From contig QHYH01000118.1 in the NCBI GenBank assembly GCA_003223215.1, forward strand, positions 1-44,652: DNA of 44,652 nt. The letters are read 5' to 3'. The notes beneath the pieces were generated by a model. It worked only from the letters and a program-made list of their open reading frames with translations, had not been told where the DNA came from and made no database searches. The position numbers and the translations under genes were made by a program. Positions 17,315-24,012 of the stretch are shown one piece after another. The stretch comes from Acidobacteriota bacterium (GTDB lineage Bacteria > Acidobacteriota > Terriglobia > Acidiferrales > UBA7541). The number at the start of each line of letters is the position of its first letter. Positions within the stretch are counted from its first letter, which is position 1.

Positions 17315-18121
17315 ATGAAAGTCATCCGCTATGAAGATCCCTACGGCAAGATTCATCATGCTGTCGAGGGCCAACAGGCAGGGCCGCTCCGCGTCGAGGG
17401 TGATCCGCTTCATGGATTCCAAGTGACCGGAGAAACCGCCATCGTCGGAAAGATTTTGGCCCCGGTGGTCCCGACCATGATCTGGTGCATCGGGAAAAAC
17501 TACCGGCGCCACGCCGACGAAGTGGGCATGGGAGTCGACGAATACCCAGAGGTCTTTGCCAAAGGAGCAAACGCGGTGCAGGACCCGGGCCAGCCGATTC
17601 GGTTTCCGGAGCGCGCCAAAAGCTCCGAAATCGATTACGAGGGCGAGTTGGTGGTGGTGATCGGAAAGGCATGCAAGGATGTCGCGCGCGAGCGGGCGCT
17701 CGGCTATGTCGCCGGTTATACCTGCGGGAACGACGTCAGCGCGCGCGATTGGCAACTCAAGACAGGAGGGAGCCAATGGTGCCGGGGCAAGAGCTTCGAC
17801 ACTTTTGCCCCGCTAGGGCCGTGTCTCCTGACCCGGGATTCCCTTGCGGATCCCGCCGGCTTACGAATTCAGACGCAGGTAAACGGCCGCATTATGCAGG
17901 ATGCAACGACGCGCGACATGATTCACGACGTGCCGGCCTTGATCGAGTTTCTCAGCCAAAGCACGACGCTGCTTCCGGGCACAGTAATCTTTACGGGAAC
18001 GCCGAGCGGCGTTGGCATGGCTCAGAATCCCCCGCTCTGGCTGAAGGATGGCGATGAGGTGAGCGTGACCATCGAAAAGATCGGGACGCTCACGAACCGC
18101 GTCTGCGGGGCGATTGCCTGA
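17315..18121 (+). CDS. Fumarylacetoacetate hydrolase (FAH) family protein
   Basis: 268 residues from ATG 17315 (MKVIRYEDPYG); an upstream in-frame start at 17270 gives an unlikely leader. FAH-fold landmarks: WCIGKNYRRHADE, KSSEIDYEGELVVVIG (metal-binding acidic residues), GNDVSARDWQ, KSFDTFAPLGP and FTGTPSGVG. The family cleaves C-C bonds of beta-diketo acids. With the SDR 84 bp downstream it matches the pairing known from the diketo-hydrolase routes of L-rhamnose and L-fucose, where a 2,4-diketo-3-deoxy acid is split to pyruvate and a hydroxy acid. The neighbouring GH28 gene supports a pectin-sugar context, which is inference. Confidence 0.88.
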   Translation: MKVIRYEDPYGKIHHAVEGQQAGPLRVEGDPLHGFQVTGETAIVGKILAPVVPTMIWCIGKNYRRHADEVGMGVDEYPEVFAKGANAVQDPGQPIRFPERAKSSEIDYEGELVVVIGKACKDVARERALGYVAGYTCGNDVSARDWQLKTGGSQWCRGKSFDTFAPLGPCLLTRDSLADPAGLRIQTQVNGRIMQDATTRDMIHDVPALIEFLSQSTTLLPGTVIFTGTPSGVGMAQNPPLWLKDGDEVSVTIEKIGTLTNRVCGAIA

Positions 18122-18204
18122 AGGCTGCGTGATGACGGCGGCACTGCCGGCCGACAGGAGCTCCGCGTCGATGATTTCATTTCACGGAACGGAGGAGCCT
18201 TCCA

Positions 18205-19002
18205 CTGACGAACGCACCGAAGCAATCCAATTGCAAGCGGCTTGACGGCAAAGCGGCGGTTGTTACCGGGGCCGCCAGCGGCATAGGCCAGGCCATTGCG
18301 CAAAGATTTGCGCAGGAAGGTGCACGGGTGTGGCTCGTGGATATTGATGAAGAGCGAGCGAAAAGCACAGCTCGTGAGATTGTGAACTACGGTGGTAGGG
18401 CCGCGGCGCATGTTTGCGACGTCACCCAGCAACGGTCGGTAAGAGATCTGTTCCGACGGCTCGCCAGTGAGAACCCACTTCATATCCTCGTAAATAGTGC
18501 GGGGGTCTCCCACATTGGGAAGCTTGAGAGCACCTCCGAAGCGGAATTCGACAGGATTTTTCAGGTAAATGTAAAGGGAACCTACAACTGCATGCATGCG
18601 GTGATCGACGCGATGAAGACCAGCGGCGGCGTCATTTTGAATATGGCTTCGATCGCCGCGACCGCCGGTCTCGCCGATCGCTTTGCCTATTCGATGAGCA
18701 AGGGCGCCGTCCTTTCAATGACGTTGTCCGTAGCCCGGGATTATTTGGCCCACAAGATCAGATGCAACTGCATTTCACCGGCGCGCGTGCACACGGCCTT
18801 CGTCGACGGCTATCTGAAACGGAATTATCCCGGCCGTGAACAGGAAATGTTCCGGACTCTCTCGCAGTCCCAGCCGATAGGCCGCATGGGAAAACCCGAG
18901 GAAGTAGCGGCGCTTGCTTTGTTTCTGTGCTCGGACGAGGCCGCCTTCATTACCGGAACAGACTATCCGATTGACGGTGGATTTTTTAACCTCCACGGAT
19001 GA
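18205..19002 (+). CDS. SDR oxidoreductase, probable 2-keto-3-deoxy-sugar-acid dehydrogenase; unusual CTG start
   Basis: A classical SDR: VVTGAASGIGQAIAQ nucleotide motif, VNSAGVSHIG, NMASIAA, YSMSKGA (Tyr/Lys) and a closing TGTDYPIDGGF. The first ATG/GTG/TTG in frame (GTG 18328) lies after the nucleotide-binding motif and would destroy the fold. The frame is open back to TGA at 18172, and GGAGGAG (18191-18197) sits 7 nt before CTG 18205, so I take CTG as the start, giving 265 residues (TNAPKQSNCKRLDGK). The sequence style (SPARVHTAFVDGYLKRNYPG) and the FAH neighbour resemble 2-keto-3-deoxy-L-fuconate or -rhamnonate dehydrogenases. Specificity is inferred from context. Confidence 0.85.
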   Translation: MTNAPKQSNCKRLDGKAAVVTGAASGIGQAIAQRFAQEGARVWLVDIDEERAKSTAREIVNYGGRAAAHVCDVTQQRSVRDLFRRLASENPLHILVNSAGVSHIGKLESTSEAEFDRIFQVNVKGTYNCMHAVIDAMKTSGGVILNMASIAATAGLADRFAYSMSKGAVLSMTLSVARDYLAHKIRCNCISPARVHTAFVDGYLKRNYPGREQEMFRTLSQSQPIGRMGKPEEVAALALFLCSDEAAFITGTDYPIDGGFFNLHG

Positions 19003-19119
19003 GAGCGGCCTCTGCCGGAAGGGGCAAGCGACTCGCAGCCAGGCCCGGTTCGTTTTTTCTCGCGACGGTGCAACACCAATTGCAGGGAAGAAGATTGCAA
19101 GAGCAGCGGATGAACCGGC

Positions 19120-19239
19120 GCGTTGCTTCCGGGAGGGCCACACCGTCAGCCCGGGCGCCGAAGACGCGACAGCCGCACGGCCGCCTCCTCCCAATTTGAG
19201 AAAGGTGCGCCTCGGGATTGCACTGGTTTGCTGCCTCAA
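19120..19239 (-). pseudogene. 5' fragment of a twin-arginine-exported protein gene
   Basis: A minus-strand start, TTG 19239 with AAGGAG 7 nt upstream, leads into a signal of twin-arginine type: IPRRTFLKLGGG followed by AAVASSAPGLTV. The frame then degenerates and runs antisense through the end of the SDR gene to 18775 without further recognisable sequence. It lies 60 bp downstream of the IclR stop in the same direction. I read it as the surviving start of a gene once co-transcribed with the regulator and truncated by the event that placed the SDR here. The product's function cannot be told. Confidence 0.45.
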
Positions 19240-19299
19240 GGTGGAACTCCTTGGCTCGGCGAATTTCTTGCCCTCCGGTGAACTCCTCTCCCCTCGCTG

Positions 19300-20079
19300 T
19301 CAGTGCGAATGTCCAAGCTGTGCGGAGATGGCTCGTGCCGCTTTTTTTGTTGCGAGGGCATAGCCATGAATGCGGTCGCGGCTCATCCGCGTGATAGGTC
19401 CGGAAACGCTGATGGCGGCGGCAACTTTCCCACTCTCGTCCAAGATCGGGGCGGCCACGCAGCGGGCGCCCATGTCGGTCTCTTGATCGTCGATGGCGTA
19501 TCCTTGTTGCACGACGCGAACAAGCTCTTTCCGGAACCTTGCAAGATTCGGAATCGTGCGCGGAGTGGCGCGCTCAAAGGTCAGCAACGGCAATAGCTCT
19601 TCGCGGTGCTCGGCGGGAAGAAAAGCGAGCAGTGCTTTCCCCAGGGCGGTGCAGTTCAGCGGACGATGCATTCCCGGCTGCGAGGCCATGCGAAAAGAAT
19701 GAGGGCTCTCGATCACGTCGAGGTAGAACACCTCGTGCCCGTCGAGGACGCCGAGATTCACGGTTTCCTTGGTGCTGTTGGCGAGCGCGATGGCCACGGG
19801 CCGGCTGACCTTCCGCAACGTGGCGTGATAAGCAATCCCGGCGCCCAGCCTTGCCAATTTCGGACCCACGACGTAGGCGCCGGCATCGTCACGCAGAAGA
19901 TAGCCTTCGCTCGCCAAATGCGCCAGGAATCGGTAGGCAGTGCTCTTGTTAACCCGAGTCTGCTGGGCGATTTCACGAAGCTGCAACCCTGTGGGAGAAG
20001 CGTCGAGCACCTCCAAAATGCGCAACACTTTTCCTACCACTCCGACGGGGGCGGATTTTGATTCGCGTGCGCGGATCAT
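19300..20079 (-). CDS. IclR family transcriptional regulator
   Basis: 259 residues from ATG 20079, chosen because AAGGAGG lies 9 nt upstream. Residues about 12-72 form the winged helix (VLRILEVLDASPTGLQLREIAQQ, NKSTAYRFLAHLASEGYL). The C-terminal effector domain is complete, with GMHRPLNCTALGKALLA, QGYAIDDQETDMGARCVAAPI and AAISVSGPITRM. IclR proteins commonly control aromatic or sugar-acid catabolism (KdgR of pectin breakdown is one). It converges with the FAH/SDR genes, the likely targets. Two palindromes with 5-nt centres lie 68-107 bp upstream of its start. Confidence 0.9.
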   Translation of the reverse strand: MIRARESKSAPVGVVGKVLRILEVLDASPTGLQLREIAQQTRVNKSTAYRFLAHLASEGYLLRDDAGAYVVGPKLARLGAGIAYHATLRKVSRPVAIALANSTKETVNLGVLDGHEVFYLDVIESPHSFRMASQPGMHRPLNCTALGKALLAFLPAEHREELLPLLTFERATPRTIPNLARFRKELVRVVQQGYAIDDQETDMGARCVAAPILDESGKVAAAISVSGPITRMSRDRIHGYALATKKAARAISAQLGHSH

Positions 20080-20133
20080 CCGGAGAGTCCTCCTTCCGTC
20101 CCGAGCGGGCCCGGCAGGCAAATTGATTCCGGC

Positions 20134-20139
20134 ATTTTA
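20134..20139 (-). promoter_or_regulatory. Candidate -10 box of the IclR gene
   Basis: On the minus strand the bases read TGTAAAAT, giving a TAAAAT -10-like hexamer just downstream of the two palindromes. No good -35 is visible at 17 bp. The position, if right, would let a protein on the palindromes block or recruit polymerase. Confidence 0.3.
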
Positions 20140-20146
20140 CATGAAG

Positions 20147-20159
20147 AAACGTTCAGTTT
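20147..20159. promoter_or_regulatory. IclR operator-like palindrome, proximal
   Basis: AAAC-GTTCA-GTTT. Four-base arms and a 5-nt centre, the same spacing and arm sequence as the longer palindrome centred 24 bp further upstream of the IclR gene. Confidence 0.45.
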
Positions 20160-20167
20160 TTTAGCCT

Positions 20168-20186
20168 TTAAAACGCACAGTTTTAA
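20168..20186. promoter_or_regulatory. IclR operator-like palindrome, distal
   Basis: TTAAAAC-GCACA-GTTTTAA, a perfect 7+5+7 inverted repeat. With the proximal copy it forms a tandem of similar sites, as expected for dimers of an IclR protein binding next to each other. Confidence 0.5.
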
Positions 20187-20427
20187 TATTGAATTAGGCA
20201 ATGCAGCCTGCTAAGAGCCTTTCGTCTTCTTGTGTACGTCGCGAGTCCACGGCAGTGGGGATAGAAGGCGCAATCCGGGCGGAATCCATCGGCGGCAAGC
20301 CGAATTTCAGAGACGCTCTTGCTGGGAATCCTGCATGACCCTCAATGACGGTGGGGGATACCGGACCGCACCTGCATGGAGAAGGACAAGTGATCGTGCC
20401 CTGCGAAATCGGTAGAATGACAGGGCT

Positions 20428-21831
20428 ATGGCAAAACTAACCTTTTTGGGCGCGGCAGGATGCGTCACGGGATCGAAATATTTGGTCGAGGCGGCGGGCA
20501 AGAAGCTCTTGGTCGATTGCGGCCTATTCCAGGGGACAAACGAACTGAAAGACCGCAACTGGAAGCCGCTGCCGGTGGATCCCGGGGCGATCGACTATGC
20601 GATGCTGACGCACGCGCACCTAGACCACACCGGCTGGCTGCCGGTGCTGGTGCGGGACGGCTATCGCGGGCCGATTTTTGCCAATCCCGCGACGATCGAG
20701 CTGACCGAGATTCTGCTGAAGGACTCGGCACACCTGCAGGAGGAGGAGACGGAGCACGCGAAGAAGAAAAAATATAGCCGGCATGCGGAGCCGCGGTCGC
20801 TCTACACGCCCGATGATGTTGAACCCGTCCTCAAACAATTGAAGATCATGCCGCGCCTCGGGGGCTTCGACATCAGCCCGGAGTTTCATGTGGCGTCGTT
20901 TGACGCGGGACACATTCTCGGTTCATCGAGCCTGGAGCTGACGATCCGCGAGGGCGGCAAGAAAATTGTCGTGGCGTTTTCCGGGGACATCGGGCGCTAC
21001 GGGCAGCCGATTTTGAATGAGCCGACGACGCCGTCCTCGAACGCGGACGTGCTGATTTGCGAGTCGACTTATGGCGACCGCGAGCATCAGGATGGCAATC
21101 CCGAGGAGTTGCTGGCGCAAATCGTGAACCGCGTGGTGAAGCGCGGAGGATCTATCGTGATTCCGGCGTTTGCCATCGGAAGGACGCAGACCTTCATGTA
21201 CTATCTGCGCCGGCTCGAGGACCAGCAGCGGATCCCGCGCATTCCCGTGTATGTGGATAGTCCGATGGCGCTACGCGCTACGGACCTGTACATCAAGCAC
21301 AAAGAAGATCACGACCTGGAGTTTGCGCGTGAGGAAGGCAGCGATGGAAAAGGCGATCCGCTGAATGTGCATGAGTTTCATCTGACGCCTTCGGCGGAGG
21401 AATCAAAGGCCATCAACAAGGTGAAGACGCCGTGCATCATCATTAGCGCGAGCGGTATGGTGAGCGGCGGGCGCGTGCTGCACCACATGGTGCAGCGGCT
21501 GCCGGACGCAAAGAACGCGGTCATCCTGGCGGGATTCCAGGCGGAAGGAACCCGGGGCCGCGCGCTGCAAGAAGGCGCGAAAACGCTGAACATTTTTGGG
21601 CAGGCGGTGCCGGTTTGCGCGGAAATTGTAGAGATGGGGCAGTTCTCAGCGCACGCAGGCAAAAGCGAACTGCTGCGCTGGCTGGCGGCGCTGCCCACGC
21701 CGCCAGTGCAAACCTATCTGACGCACGGCGAGCCGGCGGCAGCGCAGGCGCTCCAGGGGGCGATTCAGGAAAAATTTAGATGGAAAGCGGCCGTAGCGCG
21801 CTACCTCGACACAGTTCCGCTCGGAGCGTAG
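20428..21831 (+). CDS. MBL-fold beta-CASP metallohydrolase (RNA-processing exonuclease/endonuclease-like)
   Basis: 467 residues. The metallo-beta-lactamase motif THAHLDHTG (about residues 61-69) and further ligands DAGHILGSSS and FSGDIGR bind zinc. The beta-CASP insert follows, ending in IISASGMVSGGRVLHH, and the C-terminal motif SAHAGKSELLRW supplies the last histidine. This family includes bacterial and archaeal CPSF-like nucleases that cleave RNA (YSH1/RNase J relatives). It stands alone between the IclR and a hypothetical gene, with no visible operon partner. Confidence 0.9.
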   Translation: MAKLTFLGAAGCVTGSKYLVEAAGKKLLVDCGLFQGTNELKDRNWKPLPVDPGAIDYAMLTHAHLDHTGWLPVLVRDGYRGPIFANPATIELTEILLKDSAHLQEEETEHAKKKKYSRHAEPRSLYTPDDVEPVLKQLKIMPRLGGFDISPEFHVASFDAGHILGSSSLELTIREGGKKIVVAFSGDIGRYGQPILNEPTTPSSNADVLICESTYGDREHQDGNPEELLAQIVNRVVKRGGSIVIPAFAIGRTQTFMYYLRRLEDQQRIPRIPVYVDSPMALRATDLYIKHKEDHDLEFAREEGSDGKGDPLNVHEFHLTPSAEESKAINKVKTPCIIISASGMVSGGRVLHHMVQRLPDAKNAVILAGFQAEGTRGRALQEGAKTLNIFGQAVPVCAEIVEMGQFSAHAGKSELLRWLAALPTPPVQTYLTHGEPAAAQALQGAIQEKFRWKAAVARYLDTVPLGA

Positions 21832-22020
21832 CGGGGAGCGGGAAGTCTCTCGAGTTCTGACGCAACGGCGTGCGGCGCGGTTGGGATTCCTGCTTACAGC
21901 ACGGCGGCCTCCCCGCTTGGTGGAGATGCCAACCGAAGCCCGAAGGTTGTGAATAGATTTTTGTCGGATTCAGGAAACTATTTTGGGGCTGGCATCGTCT
22001 ATATGGGTAAGACCACTCGC

Positions 22021-22071
22021 GGGGTAGGAGGCTAACCACCACAGGGCAACCGACCGTCAGTCTCCTACCCC
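22021..22071. other. Long perfect hairpin with conserved-looking loop, candidate structured RNA
   Basis: GGGGTAGGAGGCT (22021-22033) pairs with AGTCTCCTACCCC (22059-22071): 13 bp with a single G-U, loop of 25 nt. On the plus strand it is followed by TAAAAA. It lies in a 362-bp gap, 190 bp after the metallohydrolase stop and 123 bp beyond the 3' end of the minus-strand hypothetical gene. It may be a terminator, a repeat-family hairpin or part of a small RNA. The rest of 21832-22193 holds nothing else I can name. Confidence 0.4.
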
Positions 22072-22193
22072 TAAAAATGCCGCAACCTGATGAAACCCCT
22101 GGATTTATATAGCTTTTAGCTAAACCGGTCGCTGTTTATAAGACGCAAAACCTGCCGGAAATTAACGTTAAAGATACTCCCAGCACTAAGCCC

Positions 22194-22601
22194 TTACCTG
22201 GCCGCCATTGCGGCGCTTTTTCCAGGTGTTTCCCGGGACATTGGGGGTACTTCGGTCAGCTCCAACCCAACCACGAACATCGGCAGCGGAGCGCCTCTTC
22301 CCCACCGGTTGAGCTCCCAGCGGGCGCGAGTGAATTTGATCTCAGGGCGGAGCGACAGGTCCAGAATCATTTTGGACTGCCCGCGATAGAACTGCTGAGG
22401 GAGCTTCAGGAGCGGCTTGGGGGTCCAGGTTGCGCCGTCGGCGGAACCGTAAATCGAGACGTCGAGCGATTCCTGCTCCATCTGGTCGGTCACGGTCAGC
22501 AGGCAGAGGAAAGTACGCGTGGAGCTCCTAGAAACATCAAAGGAGTCGCCGTCCCCGTTGGCTTGCATTTTCGTGTTGGGGGGGATGAGAGTTAGTTTCA
22601 T
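22194..22601 (-). CDS. Hypothetical protein
   Basis: 135 residues from ATG 22601, no signal peptide and no membrane segment. The sequence suggests a beta-rich sandwich: SSTRTFLCLLTVTDQME, LDVSIYGSADGATW, SKMILDLSLRPEIKFTRARWELNRWG and FVVGLELTEVPP. That alternation recalls carbohydrate-binding or discoidin-like modules (comparison of a measured value to the mean, as in 'STDGATWTP'). I do not recognise a named family. It is downstream of the aminotransferase gene, same strand, 103 bp apart. Confidence 0.6.
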   Translation of the reverse strand: MKLTLIPPNTKMQANGDGDSFDVSRSSTRTFLCLLTVTDQMEQESLDVSIYGSADGATWTPKPLLKLPQQFYRGQSKMILDLSLRPEIKFTRARWELNRWGRGAPLPMFVVGLELTEVPPMSRETPGKSAAMAAR

Positions 22602-22642
22602 GGGTAAAGTGTTCCGCGCGCGATTCTAGCACATTACCTAGT

Positions 22643-22667
22643 GGGTCGTGACGGTGACTAGCGACCC
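22643..22667 (-). terminator. Hairpin between the aminotransferase and the hypothetical gene
   Basis: A 6-bp stem GGGTCG/CGACCC with a 13-nt loop directly after the aminotransferase stop. No T-run, so only a possible terminator. Confidence 0.25.
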
Positions 22668-22704
22668 TTCGCTGCGCTCCGGGCTGGCTCGTCGAACCCC
22701 TTCC

Positions 22705-23925
22705 CTAGGCGCGGAGTCTCGAGAGGCGCTGTTCGGCGGCGGCGAGGGTTTCTTCTTTTTTGCAAAACGTAAAACGGACTTGCGAGGCGCCGTCGCGAGG
22801 GTCGTTGTAGAAACTGGAGCCGGGGACAACGGCCACGCCGACTTTTTCGACAAGGTATTTGGAGAAGCGCACGTCCTTGGTTTCCGCGGGAAATTGCACG
22901 GGGTCGGGATCGGCGAAACCAGAAATATCGGTCATGACGTAGTAAGCGCCCCGCGGCTTGAAGACGGTGAAGCCGGCGGCGGTGAGAATTTTCAGGATGC
23001 GCTCGCGTTTGGCGGCGTAGGTCGCAGCGAGCTTGTGGTAATAGCTCTGCGGGAAATACAATGCGATCGAGCCAGCATGCTGTAGGGGAGCCGCAGCGCC
23101 GACGGTGAGGAAGTCGTGGACTTTGCGGATGGGCTGCGTCGGTCCTGGAGGGGCGAGAACCCAGCCCACGCGCCAGCCGGTGACACTGTAAGTTTTCGAG
23201 AGGCCGTTGACGACAATGGTGTGGTCGCGCATGCCGTCGATGGCGGCCATGGAAATGTGTTGCGCGCCGTCATAAAGAATGTGTTCGTAGATTTCGTCGG
23301 TGATGCAATAGGTGTTCCAGCGAACGCAAAGGTCGCGGATGAATTCGAGTTCGGAGCGCGTGAAGACTTTGCCGGTGGGATTGTTCGGCGTGTTGAGAAT
23401 GATCGCTTTGGTGTGCGGGCCGAAGGCGGCGGAAAGTTCTTTTTCGTCAAAAGACCAATCAGGAGGACGCAATTTGACGAAGCGAGGGCTGGCGCCGCTG
23501 AGAATTGCGTCCGGACCGTAATTTTCGTAGAACGGCTCGAACACCACAATCTCATCGCCTGGATTGATGATGGCCATCATGGCGGACATCATCGCTTCCG
23601 TGGAGCCGCAGCAGACGGTGATCTCGCGCTCCGGGTCGTAGCGGACGCCCTGGGCTCGGGCAAATTTTTCAACGACGGCATCCCGCAGAGGTTTTGCGCC
23701 CCAGGTGATGGCGTATTGATTGATGTCCTCGGCGATGGCTTGCCGCGCGGCTTCCTTGATTTCTTCGGGAGCCGCAAAATCGGGGAAGCCCTGAGAGAGA
23801 TTCACCGCGTGATGCTTCATCGCCAGGCGCGTCATTTCGCGGATGACGGATTCGGTGAACTGCTCGGCTTTGGCCGAGAGCATGCGCCGGGAGATTTGAG
23901 CCATGGTGGAATCAGGAGCCGTCAT
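22705..23925 (-). CDS. PLP-dependent aminotransferase, class I/II
   Basis: A 406-residue fold-type I aminotransferase. Substrate- and cofactor-binding motifs: SQGFPDFAAPEEI, NTPNNPTGKVF (Asn contact), CITDEIYEHILYD (Asp and Tyr) and NGLSKTYSVTGWRVGW with the Schiff-base lysine. The layout matches the kynurenine/methionine/aspartate transaminase subgroup; the amino donor cannot be fixed from sequence. GGAAGG lies before ATG 23925. Followed downstream by a hypothetical gene; no pathway partner nearby. Confidence 0.92.
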   Translation of the reverse strand: MTAPDSTMAQISRRMLSAKAEQFTESVIREMTRLAMKHHAVNLSQGFPDFAAPEEIKEAARQAIAEDINQYAITWGAKPLRDAVVEKFARAQGVRYDPEREITVCCGSTEAMMSAMMAIINPGDEIVVFEPFYENYGPDAILSGASPRFVKLRPPDWSFDEKELSAAFGPHTKAIILNTPNNPTGKVFTRSELEFIRDLCVRWNTYCITDEIYEHILYDGAQHISMAAIDGMRDHTIVVNGLSKTYSVTGWRVGWVLAPPGPTQPIRKVHDFLTVGAAAPLQHAGSIALYFPQSYYHKLAATYAAKRERILKILTAAGFTVFKPRGAYYVMTDISGFADPDPVQFPAETKDVRFSKYLVEKVGVAVVPGSSFYNDPRDGASQVRFTFCKKEETLAAAEQRLSRLRA

Positions 23926-24012
23926 TGCACCTTCCCAGGCAGATGAAATGGCGCCCGACAGGACGCGTTGTTTCAGGGCACGGATAAAAAACGGAGGACT
24001 TGCTTCCGTTTT

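Noticed and set aside
18328-18330. GTG 18328 as start of the SDR gene
   Set aside because: It would remove the whole TGxxxGIG cofactor motif that is in frame just upstream.
22021-22071. c-di-GMP (GEMM) riboswitch
   Set aside because: The loop contains CACAGGGCAACC, close to the GEMM core, but the second arm and receptor sequences are missing and no regulated gene follows.
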